From assembly GCF_023094165.1 (NCBI RefSeq), contig NZ_JALMDK010000001.1:496001-560000 (forward strand): DNA of 64,000 nucleotides, given 5' to 3'. Position numbers and translations under genes: made by a program. A model generated the notes under the pieces. The model saw nothing but the letters and a program-made list of their open reading frames with translations, searched no databases and was not told the DNA's origin. The stretch is from Crossiella sp. S99.2 (GTDB lineage Bacteria; Actinomycetota; Actinomycetes; Mycobacteriales; Pseudonocardiaceae). Below, piece after piece: positions 52,715-61,887 of the stretch (positions are counted from its first letter, which is position 1; every line of letters starts with the position of its first letter).

Positions 52715-53980
52715 TGCTCCTTCGAGCGCGTCCCGCACCGGGATCAGCTTGGCCCCCGCCTCGGCCACCTCGGTGTCCGGCTCCGAATCGGCCACGATCC
52801 CGCACCCGGCGAACAACCGCGCCGTGTTGCCCGCCAGCTGCGCGCACCGCAATGCCACGCCCAGTTCCCCGTCGCCCGCGCCGTCGATCCAGCCGACCGG
52901 TCCGGCGTAGCGCCCACGGTCCATGCCCTCCAGCTCGGCGATCAGCCGCACCGCGTCCGGGGTGGGCGTGCCGCCGACGGCCGCGGTCGGGTGCACCGCC
53001 TCGGCCAGCCGCAACAGCGAGCCGTCATCGTGCAACCGCCCGCGCACATCGGTGGACAGGTGCAGCACATTGCGCAGCCGCAACACTTCCGGTGTATCCG
53101 GTGCCTCCAACGCGGCGCACAGCGGGCCGAGCCGGTCCACGAAGGAACGCACCGCGTAGGCGTGTTCCTCCCGGTTCTTGGCCGAGGCCAGCAGTTCCGC
53201 GGCCAGCTCGTCCTCGGTGATCTCCGGCCGCGGCCACATGGTCCCGGCCAGCACCCGGGAGGAGAAGTCAGACCCGTTGCGCCGCAACAACAACTCCGGC
53301 GTCGCCCCGACCAGCCCGGCCACCGCGTAGGCCCAGCAACTCGGGTACCGCCGAGCCAGTCCGGCCAGCAGGAACCGCGGGTCGAACGGTTCGGCCGCAC
53401 TGGCCAGCAGATCGTGCGCGAGCACCACCTTGGCCAGCTCCCCGCCGCGCATCCGGCGCACCGCGGTCCGCACGGCCTCCCGGTACCGGGTCACCGAATG
53501 CTGCCCCTCGGCGTAACGCACCAGCCCCGGCCCGCGCACTGTCTGAACTGGCGTCGCCTCGGGCCCGCCGACCTCGGTCCGCCACACCCGCCCGTCCCGC
53601 TGCCCGAGGATCACCCGCGGCACCACCAGCACGGATTCGGCAGGCCCGTCGGCGAAGGTCATGCTCACGAAGGCCACCGCACCGGTGCCCGGCAGCCCTA
53701 CCTCGTCCTCGACGTCGAGGGTGCCCTGCAACTCCCGCCACCAGGCATCCGCCGCCGCGAACCGATCCGGCCCGGCACAGCGGAACTCGGCCGCCACGCC
53801 CCACCCGACCAGCCCGTCCCCATCCCGCACCCAGGCGAGCACATTGTCGGCGGAGGGGAGCTGTGTCAGCAGGGCGGAGACCTGCTGGCCAGGGTCGACA
53901 GTTGATTCGGTTCCGGCGGGCAGTTCCCGGGTGCGCACCCGCACGGCGCGCGCACTGCTGCGAGACGGTGCGAAGGTCAC
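52712..53980 (-). CDS. menF: isochorismate synthase (MenF/EntC type)
   Basis: 422 residues. Chorismate-binding enzyme that makes isochorismate for MenD. YREAVRTAVRRMRGGELAKV, FSSRVLAGTMWPRPEI, HLSTDVRGRL, EAVHPTAAVGGTPTPDAV and DRGRYAGPVGWID are the family core, with the catalytic Lys and acid-base residues in place. GTG start at a leaderless -10 (TACGCT). It lies near menD but on the other strand. Confidence 0.95.
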   Translation of the reverse strand: MTFAPSRSSARAVRVRTRELPAGTESTVDPGQQVSALLTQLPSADNVLAWVRDGDGLVGWGVAAEFRCAGPDRFAAADAWWRELQGTLDVEDEVGLPGTGAVAFVSMTFADGPAESVLVVPRVILGQRDGRVWRTEVGGPEATPVQTVRGPGLVRYAEGQHSVTRYREAVRTAVRRMRGGELAKVVLAHDLLASAAEPFDPRFLLAGLARRYPSCWAYAVAGLVGATPELLLRRNGSDFSSRVLAGTMWPRPEITEDELAAELLASAKNREEHAYAVRSFVDRLGPLCAALEAPDTPEVLRLRNVLHLSTDVRGRLHDDGSLLRLAEAVHPTAAVGGTPTPDAVRLIAELEGMDRGRYAGPVGWIDGAGDGELGVALRCAQLAGNTARLFAGCGIVADSEPDTEVAEAGAKLIPVRDALEGA

Positions 53981-53986
53981 CCCAGC

Positions 53987-54026
53987 AGCGTATGGCCCGC
54001 GCCCGCCGGAGTGCGCGCACTACAGT
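53987..54026. promoter_or_regulatory. divergent leaderless -10 elements (menF and DUF3592 genes)
   Basis: On the minus strand TACGCT (53992 to 53987) ends seven bases before GTG 53980. On the plus strand TACAGT (54021-54026) ends eight bases before GTG 54034. Confidence 0.45.
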
Positions 54027-54033
54027 TCGTGCT

Positions 54034-54501
54034 GTGGCGGAGAACGCAGGACTACTGGACCGGCTGCGCCGGCGCGTGGCGACACTGCCCAAGCCGCGCC
54101 GGCTGCGCCGCACGTCCGTGGCGGTGCTGGCGGTGGCGAGCCTGCTCACCCTGATGTGCGTGGTGCTCTTCGGCGCCATGCTGGTCAACGACTACAAGAT
54201 CGGCAAGCGCACCGGCACCGCGGTGGCCGAGGTCCAGGCCGTCACCTTCGCCCGCACCATCGTCCGCTACAACACCCCCGACGGCGCCATCCACAGCCCC
54301 ACCCGCGGCATCCTGTACCCGTCCGGCCTGGCCGAGGGCAACCTGGTCAGGGTCGAGTACGATCTGTACTTCCCGGACGAGCTGGTCCGGGTCGAGGGCC
54401 GCAACGCCTGGATGAACATCTGGCCGGTGGTCGCGGTCATCGCCGGGGCCTGGGTGATCGCCTACCCGCTGGTCCGCCGGCTGGAGAAACGCCGCACCTG
54501 A
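54034..54501 (+). CDS. DUF3592-like membrane protein
   Basis: 155 residues from GTG 54034. A basic start, a membrane segment (SVAVLAVASLLTLMCVVLFG), an extracytoplasmic domain with TAVAEVQAVTFARTIVRYNT, GNLVRVEYDLYFPDELVRVE, and a second segment (NIWPVVAVIAGAWVIAYPLV). Layout fits DUF3592 family proteins. Function unknown. The 18-base repeats begin in its last codons. Confidence 0.75.
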   Translation: MAENAGLLDRLRRRVATLPKPRRLRRTSVAVLAVASLLTLMCVVLFGAMLVNDYKIGKRTGTAVAEVQAVTFARTIVRYNTPDGAIHSPTRGILYPSGLAEGNLVRVEYDLYFPDELVRVEGRNAWMNIWPVVAVIAGAWVIAYPLVRRLEKRRT

Positions 54502-54561
54502 CCGGGCCGCCGCACCTGGGCAACCCGCCGCACCCGAGCAACCCATCGCACCTTCGCGACA
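54490..54561 (+). repeat. four imperfect 18-base tandem repeats
   Basis: Units at 54490-54507, 54508-54525, 54526-54543 and 54544-54561 share CGCCGCACCTG-type starts; the fourth is the most diverged. They extend from the end of the DUF3592-like gene into the space before paaA. Confidence 0.75.
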
Positions 54562-54723
54562 CGTCCCCGCAGCCAGCCCGGCCTCGCATTCCGCGAGGTA
54601 TGAGTGATTGACCACTCTCTCTCGCCTTGGGTGGACTCAGGCTCGCGATGTGACACTTTCTCCCAATTTCGGCGATTCGGTGTAACATCGATCCTGTTCC
54701 CGAACCGGCCGGAGGTGTCTGCC

Positions 54724-55676
<953 letters not shown>

Positions 55677-55677
<1 letters not shown>

Positions 55678-55970
55678 TGGCCGAGGTGCGTTCGTCCTGG
55701 CCGCTGTGGGAGGTCTTCGTGCGCGGGCGCCGCGGCCTCAACCACGTGCACGTCGGCTCGCTGCACGCCCCGGACGCGGACATGGCCGTGCGCAACGCGC
55801 GCGACCTCTACACCCGGCGCAACGAGGGCGTGAGCATCTGGGTGGTCCAGGCCGAGGCGATCACCGCCTCCAGTCCGGACGAGAAGGACCCGTTCTTCGC
55901 CCCGGCCGGGGACAAGGTCTACCGGCACCCGACCTTCTACGACATCCCCGACGGCGTTCCGCACCTGTGA
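55677..55970 (+). CDS. paaB: phenylacetyl-CoA epoxidase subunit PaaB
   Basis: 97 residues from ATG 55677, overlapping the paaA stop by one base; a GTG three bases before is possible. WPLWEVFVRGRRGLNHVHVG, SLHAPDADMAVRNARDLYTR and GVSIWVVQAEAI match PaaB, which holds the two PaaAC heterodimers together. paaC begins seven bases later. Confidence 0.95.
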
Positions 55971-55977
55971 GGCTCTG

Positions 55978-56862
55978 ATGTCCTTCGACAACGCCTATGA
56001 GGGGCTCGCCGAGGAGCACGACGACGCCCGGTGGGCCTACGGTTCCGGCTTCCACGACGAGATGTCCACAGTGGACAGAGCGATCCCGGCAGCGGTGGAC
56101 CGCGCGGATCTGGCCGCGTACGCGCTGATGCTCGGCGACGACGCGCTGATCCTGTCCCAGCGCACCGCCGAATGGTGCTCCAACGGCCCGGAGCTGGAGG
56201 AGGACGTGGCGCTGGCCAACATCGCGCTCGACCTGCTCGGCCAGGCCCGGCTGCTGCTCACCAGGGCGGGCGAGGTCGAGGGCGAGGGGCGGGACGAGGA
56301 CCGGCTGGCCTACTTCCGGGACGAGATCGACTTCCGCAATGTGCGCCTGGTCGAGCAGGACAACGGCGACTTCGCGCAGACCATCGCCCGGCTGCTGCTG
56401 TTCTCCTGCGCCCGGCTGGCGTTGTTCGTCCGGCTCTCTGCCTCCGCGGATCCGGTGCTCGCGGCGGTCGCGGCCAAGGGCGTCAAGGAGCTGGCCTACC
56501 ACCGCGATCACGCGGCGCAGTGGACGGTCCGGCTCGGCGACGGCACCGAGGAATCGCACCGGCGGATGCAGGCCGGGCTGGACCGGGTCTGGCCCTACCT
56601 GGAGGAGCTGTTCACCACGCACCCGGTGGAGCAGCGGCTGGCCGCCGCCGGCGTCGCGGTGGATCCCGGTGAACTACGCGCCGAGGTGGACGCGGTGCTG
56701 GACCAGGTCCTGTCCGCCGCCACCCTGACCCGCCCCGACCTCGCCCCGATGGCCACCGTGAGCGGCCGGGCCGGGCGGGACGGCGTGCATTCCCGGCCGA
56801 TGGGCTTCCTGCTGGCCGAACTGCAGCACATCGCCCGCTCCCAGCCGGACGCGGTCTGGTGA
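55978..56862 (+). CDS. paaC: phenylacetyl-CoA epoxidase structural subunit PaaC
   Basis: 294 residues, ATG start. A ferritin-like fold like PaaA but without a working diiron site: DDALILSQRTAEWCSNGPEL, IALDLLGQARLLLTRAGEVE, KELAYHRDHAAQWTVRLGDG. It supports PaaA. paaD starts inside its stop (GTGA). Confidence 0.95.
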   Translation: MSFDNAYEGLAEEHDDARWAYGSGFHDEMSTVDRAIPAAVDRADLAAYALMLGDDALILSQRTAEWCSNGPELEEDVALANIALDLLGQARLLLTRAGEVEGEGRDEDRLAYFRDEIDFRNVRLVEQDNGDFAQTIARLLLFSCARLALFVRLSASADPVLAAVAAKGVKELAYHRDHAAQWTVRLGDGTEESHRRMQAGLDRVWPYLEELFTTHPVEQRLAAAGVAVDPGELRAEVDAVLDQVLSAATLTRPDLAPMATVSGRAGRDGVHSRPMGFLLAELQHIARSQPDAVW

Positions 56863-57374
56863 CCGCGATGGCACCGTCCACAGTGGACTACGCGCGCCAG
56901 GTGGCCGAGCAGGTGCTCGACCCGGAGCTGCCCGTGCTCACCCTGGCCGAACTGGGTGTGCTGCGCGCGGTCGAACTGGCCGGGGACACCGTGCTGGTCA
57001 CCATCACGCCCACCTACTCCGGCTGCCCTGCCCTGGACGAGATGCGCGCCGACCTGCGCAAGGGCTTGCGCGAAGCCGGGTTCGCGCGGGTCGAGGTGCG
57101 CACCGTGCTGAGCCCGGCCTGGACCACCGACTGGATCAGCGAGGACGGCCGCCGCAAGCTCGCCGAACACGGCATCGCCCCGCCCCGCCGGATCGGCCCC
57201 AAGCTGGCCGGACCCATCCCGCTGCGGCTGGACCCGCCCAGCGCGGTGGTGCCCTGCCCGCGTTGCGGATCGCGGGACACGGTGGAGCTGTCCCGGTTCT
57301 CCTCCACCGCGTGCAAGGCCCTGCGCAGCTGCTCGGCCTGTGCCGAACCCTTCGAGCACGTCAAGGAGATCTGA
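56859..57374 (+). CDS. paaD: phenylacetyl-CoA epoxidase accessory protein PaaD
   Basis: 171 residues, GTG overlapping paaC. An N-terminal MIP18/DUF59 domain (VLDPELPVLTLAELGVLRAV, ITPTYSGCPALDEMRADLRK). A C-terminal zinc ribbon has CPRCGSRDT and CSACAEPFEHVKEI. PaaD-type proteins are thought to help iron-sulfur or diiron maturation of the epoxidase. paaE overlaps its last base. Confidence 0.94.
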   Translation: MTAMAPSTVDYARQVAEQVLDPELPVLTLAELGVLRAVELAGDTVLVTITPTYSGCPALDEMRADLRKGLREAGFARVEVRTVLSPAWTTDWISEDGRRKLAEHGIAPPRRIGPKLAGPIPLRLDPPSAVVPCPRCGSRDTVELSRFSSTACKALRSCSACAEPFEHVKEI

Positions 57375-58459
57375 TGGCCGCTCCGGCGATGTCGCGTGCC
57401 CGCGCGGCCTTCCACACCCTGGAGGTGGCCAGGGTCGACCAGCTCTGCGCGGACGCGGTCGCGGTCACCCTGGCGGTGCCCGATGACCTGCGCGCCGAGT
57501 TCGCCTTCCGGCCCGGCCAGTACCTGACCCTGCGCCGGATCAGCCCGGACGGCGTGGAGGAACGGCGCTCCTACTCGATCTGCGCCCCGCGCGGCCGGGC
57601 CCCGCAGATCGGCGTGCGCCGGGTCGACGGCGGGCTGTTCTCCTCCTGGCTGGTGGACGAACTGCGCGCGGGCGACCGGATCGACGTGCTGCCGCCCTCC
57701 GGCGGGTTCAGCCCGACCGAACTCGGCGGCCACCACGTGCTGCTGGCCGCGGGCTCGGGCATCACCCCGGTGCTCTCCATCGCGGCCACCCTGCTGGCCG
57801 ACTGCCCGGACAGCCGGGTCACCCTCTTCTACGGCAACCGGCGCAGCGACACGGTGATGTTCGCCGAGGAGCTGGCCGACCTCAAGGACGCCTACCGCGG
57901 CCGCCTGCAGCTGGTGCACGTGCTCAGCCGGGAACGCGGCGACGTCGAGCTGTTCGCCGGACGGCTGGACGCCGGGCGGATCGGCAAGCTGCTGGACCTG
58001 CTGGTGCCGGTGGCCGAGATCGCGCACTGGTGGCTGTGCGGGCCCTACGGCATGGTCACCGCGGCCCAGCAGGTGCTGCTCGACCGGGCGGTGCCTGCCG
58101 AGCGGGTGCACCAGGAGCTGTTCTACGTCGACGAGCCGCCGCCCGAGCTGAACCGGGTGGAAGAGTCCATTGTGGACAGTGACGCGGCCGAGGTGGTGGT
58201 GTTGCTGGACGGCCGGGAGACAGTGCTCGCGCTGCCCCGGGACACCCCGATCCTGGACGCCGCGCAGCGGGTGCGGGCCGATCTGCCGTTTGCCTGCAAG
58301 GGCGGGGTGTGCGGCACCTGCCGGGCCAAGGTCACCGTCGGCGAGGTCCGGATGCGGCGCAACTTCGCGCTGGAGCGGCACGAGGTCGAGGCCGGGTTCG
58401 TGCTGACCTGCCAGGCGCTGCCGGTGACCGATCAGGTGACGGTGGACTTCGACGCCTGA
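57374..58459 (+). CDS. paaE: phenylacetyl-CoA epoxidase reductase PaaE
   Basis: 361 residues. A ferredoxin reductase module (FRPGQYLTLRR, RRSYSICAPRG for FAD; HHVLLAAGSGITPVLSI and WWLCGPYGMV for NAD(P)H) is joined to a C-terminal plant-type 2Fe-2S domain (FACKGGVCGTCRAKVTVG and LTCQALPV; four Cys). It passes electrons from NADPH to PaaA. No paaK, paaG, paaZ or regulator is in the window, so downstream steps are encoded elsewhere. Confidence 0.97.
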   Translation: MAAPAMSRARAAFHTLEVARVDQLCADAVAVTLAVPDDLRAEFAFRPGQYLTLRRISPDGVEERRSYSICAPRGRAPQIGVRRVDGGLFSSWLVDELRAGDRIDVLPPSGGFSPTELGGHHVLLAAGSGITPVLSIAATLLADCPDSRVTLFYGNRRSDTVMFAEELADLKDAYRGRLQLVHVLSRERGDVELFAGRLDAGRIGKLLDLLVPVAEIAHWWLCGPYGMVTAAQQVLLDRAVPAERVHQELFYVDEPPPELNRVEESIVDSDAAEVVVLLDGRETVLALPRDTPILDAAQRVRADLPFACKGGVCGTCRAKVTVGEVRMRRNFALERHEVEAGFVLTCQALPVTDQVTVDFDA

Positions 58460-58483
58460 CCGGGTTGCGCGCGGCCGTAAATT
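58456..58483 (+). promoter_or_regulatory. leaderless promoter before the duplicated unknown pair
   Basis: CTGACC (58456-58461) and TAAATT (58478-58483), 16 bases apart. The start falls on GTG 58490. Confidence 0.5.
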
Positions 58484-58489
58484 GGGAGG

Positions 58490-58927
58490 GTGAGCACACT
58501 GCCCGGCATCCCGGGGCTGCCCGAGCGCGTCTCGCCGAGTCCGCTGGCGCACGCGCGGGACCCGCGGCTGCGGTCCCCGATGCTGCTCGGCGCGGGCGGC
58601 GGCGCGCTGATCTGCGTGCTGGCCACGGTGCTGCTGATGCCCGCCTCCCCGGCCAGGGACTGGCTGCTGCGGATCCTGCGCACCCTGCGTGGTGAACTGG
58701 ACGTGGCCCGCGCGCTGGCCGAGACCGGGCGGCGGCTGCACGCAGGCGAGGACCATCCGGCCAGGGTGCGGCTGGCCACGGCGGTCGAGGAGTTCGCCGC
58801 CGCCGAACGGCAGCTGGGGGAGATCATCGTGAAACTGGCCGGAGCGCCCGAGCTGCATCGGGTGGGTGATGAGCTGCGCATGCTGGAACAACAGCTCCCG
58901 CTGCTGCGTCAGAACCACCATGACTGA
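58490..58927 (+). CDS. unknown membrane protein, first of a duplicated pair
   Basis: 145 residues. One membrane segment (residues ~31-50, MLLGAGGGALICVLATVLLM), then a helical domain: ARDWLLRILRTLRGELDVAR, ALAETGRRLH, EEFAAAERQLGEIIVKLAGA, LRMLEQQLPLLR. The same domain recurs in the next gene, so one is a copy of the other. No known family. The two genes overlap by eight bases. Confidence 0.72.
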   Translation: MSTLPGIPGLPERVSPSPLAHARDPRLRSPMLLGAGGGALICVLATVLLMPASPARDWLLRILRTLRGELDVARALAETGRRLHAGEDHPARVRLATAVEEFAAAERQLGEIIVKLAGAPELHRVGDELRMLEQQLPLLRQNHHD

Positions 58928-59582
58928 CCGGAATCGCCGGCCGGGCAATCCGGTCCTGACCGGGTTCCTCATCGGTTACGGCGTGGTGTTCCTGCCGTTC
59001 CTGTTGCTGCTGCTGGTCAGCGGGTCCTTCGTCGGCGGCACGGCGGTCATCGCGGTGCTGTCGTTGCTGTTCGGCCCGGCCCTGGTCGGCGGGCTGCCCG
59101 GCCTGCTCATCGGCGGCGTGGTCATGGGCGTCACCTCGATCGCCGACCGCAACCGCCCCGCACTGCCCCCGCAGCAGCCCTACCGGATGCCGCTGCCGCC
59201 GCCGCGGGTCAACGACGCCTGGTCCCGGCTGCTGGAGGCCTGCGAGCAGCCGGTGCAGCGCTGTGACCAGGCACTGGCCGCGGTGCCGCCGTCACCGGCC
59301 AAGGACTGGCTTGGCCAGATCGTGGCCACCATGCGGGCCGAGCTGCCCACCGCGCGCGGCCTGGCCGAGACCGGCCGCCGCCTGCACCCGGACCGGCAGC
59401 CCCGGCTGAACGAGCACCCGCTCTACCGCAGGCTCTACGCCGCGACCCAGGAGTTCGCCGCCACCGAGCGGCGGATCGGCGAGGTGATCACGCAGCTGGT
59501 CGCCCAGCCCGATCTCAAGCGGGTGGACAACCAGCTCCAGCTGCTGGAGCAGCAGCTCCCGCACCTGCGTCCGGCCGACTGA
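58920..59582 (+). CDS. unknown membrane protein, second of the duplicated pair
   Basis: 220 residues from ATG 58920. Two membrane segments near residues 12-38 and 42-68, a Pro-rich linker, then the domain shared with the preceding protein: AKDWLGQIVATMRAELPTAR, GLAETGRRLH, QEFAATERRIGEVITQLVAQ, LQLLEQQLPHLR. The two proteins may pair through this helical domain. Function unknown. Confidence 0.72.
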   Translation: MTDRNRRPGNPVLTGFLIGYGVVFLPFLLLLLVSGSFVGGTAVIAVLSLLFGPALVGGLPGLLIGGVVMGVTSIADRNRPALPPQQPYRMPLPPPRVNDAWSRLLEACEQPVQRCDQALAAVPPSPAKDWLGQIVATMRAELPTARGLAETGRRLHPDRQPRLNEHPLYRRLYAATQEFAATERRIGEVITQLVAQPDLKRVDNQLQLLEQQLPHLRPAD

Positions 59583-59686
59583 GCAGACGTCGCCTGATCA
59601 GTTCGTTTCCCGGCGGAAGGCCCGGTCCCGCTGTTACGGTTCGGCCGAATGGGGGGAGGGCCGGACCGAGTGCGTCAGAGGACCTC

Positions 59687-60781
59687 ATGTCAGCCAAGTT
59701 TCGCCTGCTCACCGGAGTGCTCGCGCTAGCCGTGCTCGCGGCCGGGTGCACCACCACCGTCTCCGGCACCCCGACGGCGGGTGCGCAGGCGCCCACCGGC
59801 GCCGCCCGGCCCAGCAGCACCGGTCGGCCGGGCGCGCCCCCGGAGGCGGACAAGTCCTCCGAAACCGTGGTCGCGCTGATGAAGAAGATCCAGGAAACCG
59901 ACATCTGCGCCCTGCACGACCAGGAGTTCCTGAAGAAGTTCGGGCCCAAGGTGGTCAGCACCAATGGGCCGGGCTTCAACGGCTGCGCCGGGATCGGCGG
60001 CACGCCCAACGCCGAGCACTTCTGGCTGTTCGAGCTGGTGCTCGGCGCACCGTATGAGGCGAAGGACCGGACCAAGGACAAGTCCGAGGACGTCGGCGGC
60101 CGCAAGGTCTACTTCCCGAACGTCAGCGGCACCAACGACGACACCTGCCACGCCAAGATCCAGCTCGGCCAGACCGACTTCGGCGCCACCATGCGTGCCC
60201 GGATGGTGCCCAACACCGGCAAGCCGGCGCCCTGGCCGGAGCGCTGCCAGCAGGCAGGCGCCTACCTGGCCCTGCTCGCGCCGAAGCTGGAGTCCCCGCC
60301 CGCGCGCACCGCCGCCGCGGACGGCAGGCTGCTGGGCAAGGACCCGTGCGCGAAGAAGGACCAGATCGTCGGGCTGTACCCGGAGTACCAGCTGCAGGCC
60401 GTGGAGTACGTCAATCCGTACGACTGCCGGATCCGCTTCGTCAAGGGCGATGAACCGCTGAAGCTGCTGGTCAGCGTGACCTGGGACCGGGACGACGAGC
60501 CCAGCCTGACCAGTTTCGGCAGCCAGCGCGTGGAGAAGATCGAGATGGGCGGCCTGTCCGGGATCCGGCGGACCTCCGCCGATGTGGGCCGGGGCGGCAG
60601 TTGCTTCACCTCGCTCACGGTGAAGCCGGGCGAGAAGGACGTGAAGTTCAGCGCCCACCTGGTCCAGGTGGAGGCCGACCTGACCATCGACTTCAGCAAG
60701 CCGGCCACCGGCAAACCGGTGCCGCCTGCTCCGTGCGGACCGGTCAACCAGGCGACCGAGCTGGTGCTCTCCGGGATCTAG
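59687..60781 (+). CDS. DUF3558-like lipoprotein
   Basis: 364 residues. The lipobox is LAVLAAGC (Cys21). After a Pro/Thr-rich stretch the first domain begins DICALHDQEFLKKFGPKVVS, as in DUF3558. A second similar domain begins DPCAKKDQIVGLYPEYQLQA, so it is a tandem two-domain form of about 160 residues each with Cys pairs. Actinobacteria of the Pseudonocardiales have many such lipoproteins with unknown roles. Confidence 0.85.
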   Translation: MSAKFRLLTGVLALAVLAAGCTTTVSGTPTAGAQAPTGAARPSSTGRPGAPPEADKSSETVVALMKKIQETDICALHDQEFLKKFGPKVVSTNGPGFNGCAGIGGTPNAEHFWLFELVLGAPYEAKDRTKDKSEDVGGRKVYFPNVSGTNDDTCHAKIQLGQTDFGATMRARMVPNTGKPAPWPERCQQAGAYLALLAPKLESPPARTAAADGRLLGKDPCAKKDQIVGLYPEYQLQAVEYVNPYDCRIRFVKGDEPLKLLVSVTWDRDDEPSLTSFGSQRVEKIEMGGLSGIRRTSADVGRGGSCFTSLTVKPGEKDVKFSAHLVQVEADLTIDFSKPATGKPVPPAPCGPVNQATELVLSGI

Positions 60782-61500
60782 GTCCCCTTGTGGGTCAGCA
60801 GACGTGCGTACCGGCGGCCGCGCAGTTCCAGGCGCTGCCGCCGGTTCAGCAGCACGTGCAGGAACAGCGTGACCGCGCCGAGCACTCCGGCGAACACCAT
60901 CGGGCCGACCGCCTCCGCCCAGATGCCCAGCGCCAGCAGCACCAGGCTCACCCCGAGACCGAGCACCAGCGGGGCGTAGCGCACGCCGGGGCTCCACACC
61001 CAGGACTCGCCGGCCTCGGCCTCGGTCCGCAGGGCGGTGGCGGCCTCGGTGAGCGGCGCGTCCGCCAGGCCCAGCCCGAGGATCCGGTCGGCCAGTGCCC
61101 GGCAGGTCGCCGCCTGCGACCGGGAGATGATCATCGGCGCGCCGCCGCGGGTGTGCGCCCGGATATCAAGACTGTGCGCCCACAACGCCAGGCCGAGGTG
61201 GAAGCGAGTCACCGGATCGCCGTGCTGCCGGGCGAACCTGGACTCCATGATGGACAGCGCGGGCTGGGTGGCGCCGGTGGCCAGCAGCGCCACCACCTCG
61301 CCCAGCGCCGCGACCTCACTGCCCGGGTCCTGGGCGAGCGCGGTGCGGTAGCCGGTCAGCGCGCCCTCGTGGTCGCCGGCCATGGCCAGTTCGTCGGCCG
61401 CCAGCACCTGCTCCCGCGCGGGCGAGTCAGCTGACCCGTCCGGTCGCCACTTGCTGTGCACGATGGTCCGCAGCCGGTCCGTCTGGACTTCGGTGGTCAT
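60778..61500 (-). CDS. unknown membrane protein with helical repeat start
   Basis: 240 residues. The first ~150 residues look like TPR-type helices (EQVLAADELAMAGDHEGALT, GYRTALAQDPGSEVAALGEV). Two hydrophobic segments near 174-190 and 195-213 follow, then a basic end (RRQRLELRGRRYARLL). It overlaps the stop of the convergent lipoprotein gene by four bases. No family recognised. Confidence 0.72.
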   Translation of the reverse strand: MTTEVQTDRLRTIVHSKWRPDGSADSPAREQVLAADELAMAGDHEGALTGYRTALAQDPGSEVAALGEVVALLATGATQPALSIMESRFARQHGDPVTRFHLGLALWAHSLDIRAHTRGGAPMIISRSQAATCRALADRILGLGLADAPLTEAATALRTEAEAGESWVWSPGVRYAPLVLGLGVSLVLLALGIWAEAVGPMVFAGVLGAVTLFLHVLLNRRQRLELRGRRYARLLTHKGT

Positions 61501-61569
61501 GGATGAAGTGTCGCGATAACGGTCGAATGTTCTGTGACCTATGACGCAGTGGGGCTGCTCCGCCGGGGC

Positions 61570-61575
61570 TAGCTT
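61570..61575 (+). promoter_or_regulatory. -10 element, leaderless start of the Thr-rich gene
   Basis: TAGCTT ends seven bases before GTG 61582. No ribosome binding site is present. Confidence 0.4.
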
Positions 61576-61581
61576 CCACGA

Positions 61582-61887
61582 GTGCCTCCAGACGGCAAGC
61601 CCAGGCAGCTCAGTTCCTTGGCGCTGGGCGCGTTACTCGCGCTCGGCTGGCTCACCGCGAGCGGTGCGGCGATCGCGCTGGTCACGCTGACCGGCGACAG
61701 CTACGAGGAGTACCCGGTGGAGACGACGGTGCGGACCACCGAGCCGTACCCGACCACCTTCCGCACCACCATCCGGACCACCACCACCCGCCGCACGACG
61801 CCCACCACCCCAGGCTGGTTCAGCACCACCACGGGTGAGACCACCACGACCACCGGCCCGTTCGGTGGATTCGGAGGCCAGCGGTGA
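61582..61887 (+). CDS. Thr-rich single-pass protein
   Basis: 101 residues. A short start, one membrane or signal segment (LALGALLALGWLTASGAAIALV), then a Thr/Arg/Pro-rich tail. It probably lies outside the membrane. No family. Its stop overlaps the start of the next gene, so the pair is likely made together. Confidence 0.65.
   Translation: MPPDGKPRQLSSLALGALLALGWLTASGAAIALVTLTGDSYEEYPVETTVRTTEPYPTTFRTTIRTTTTRRTTPTTPGWFSTTTGETTTTTGPFGGFGGQR

Noticed and set aside
54490..54561. Possible CRISPR array
   Set aside because: The 18-base units are directly adjacent without spacers and no cas genes are present.
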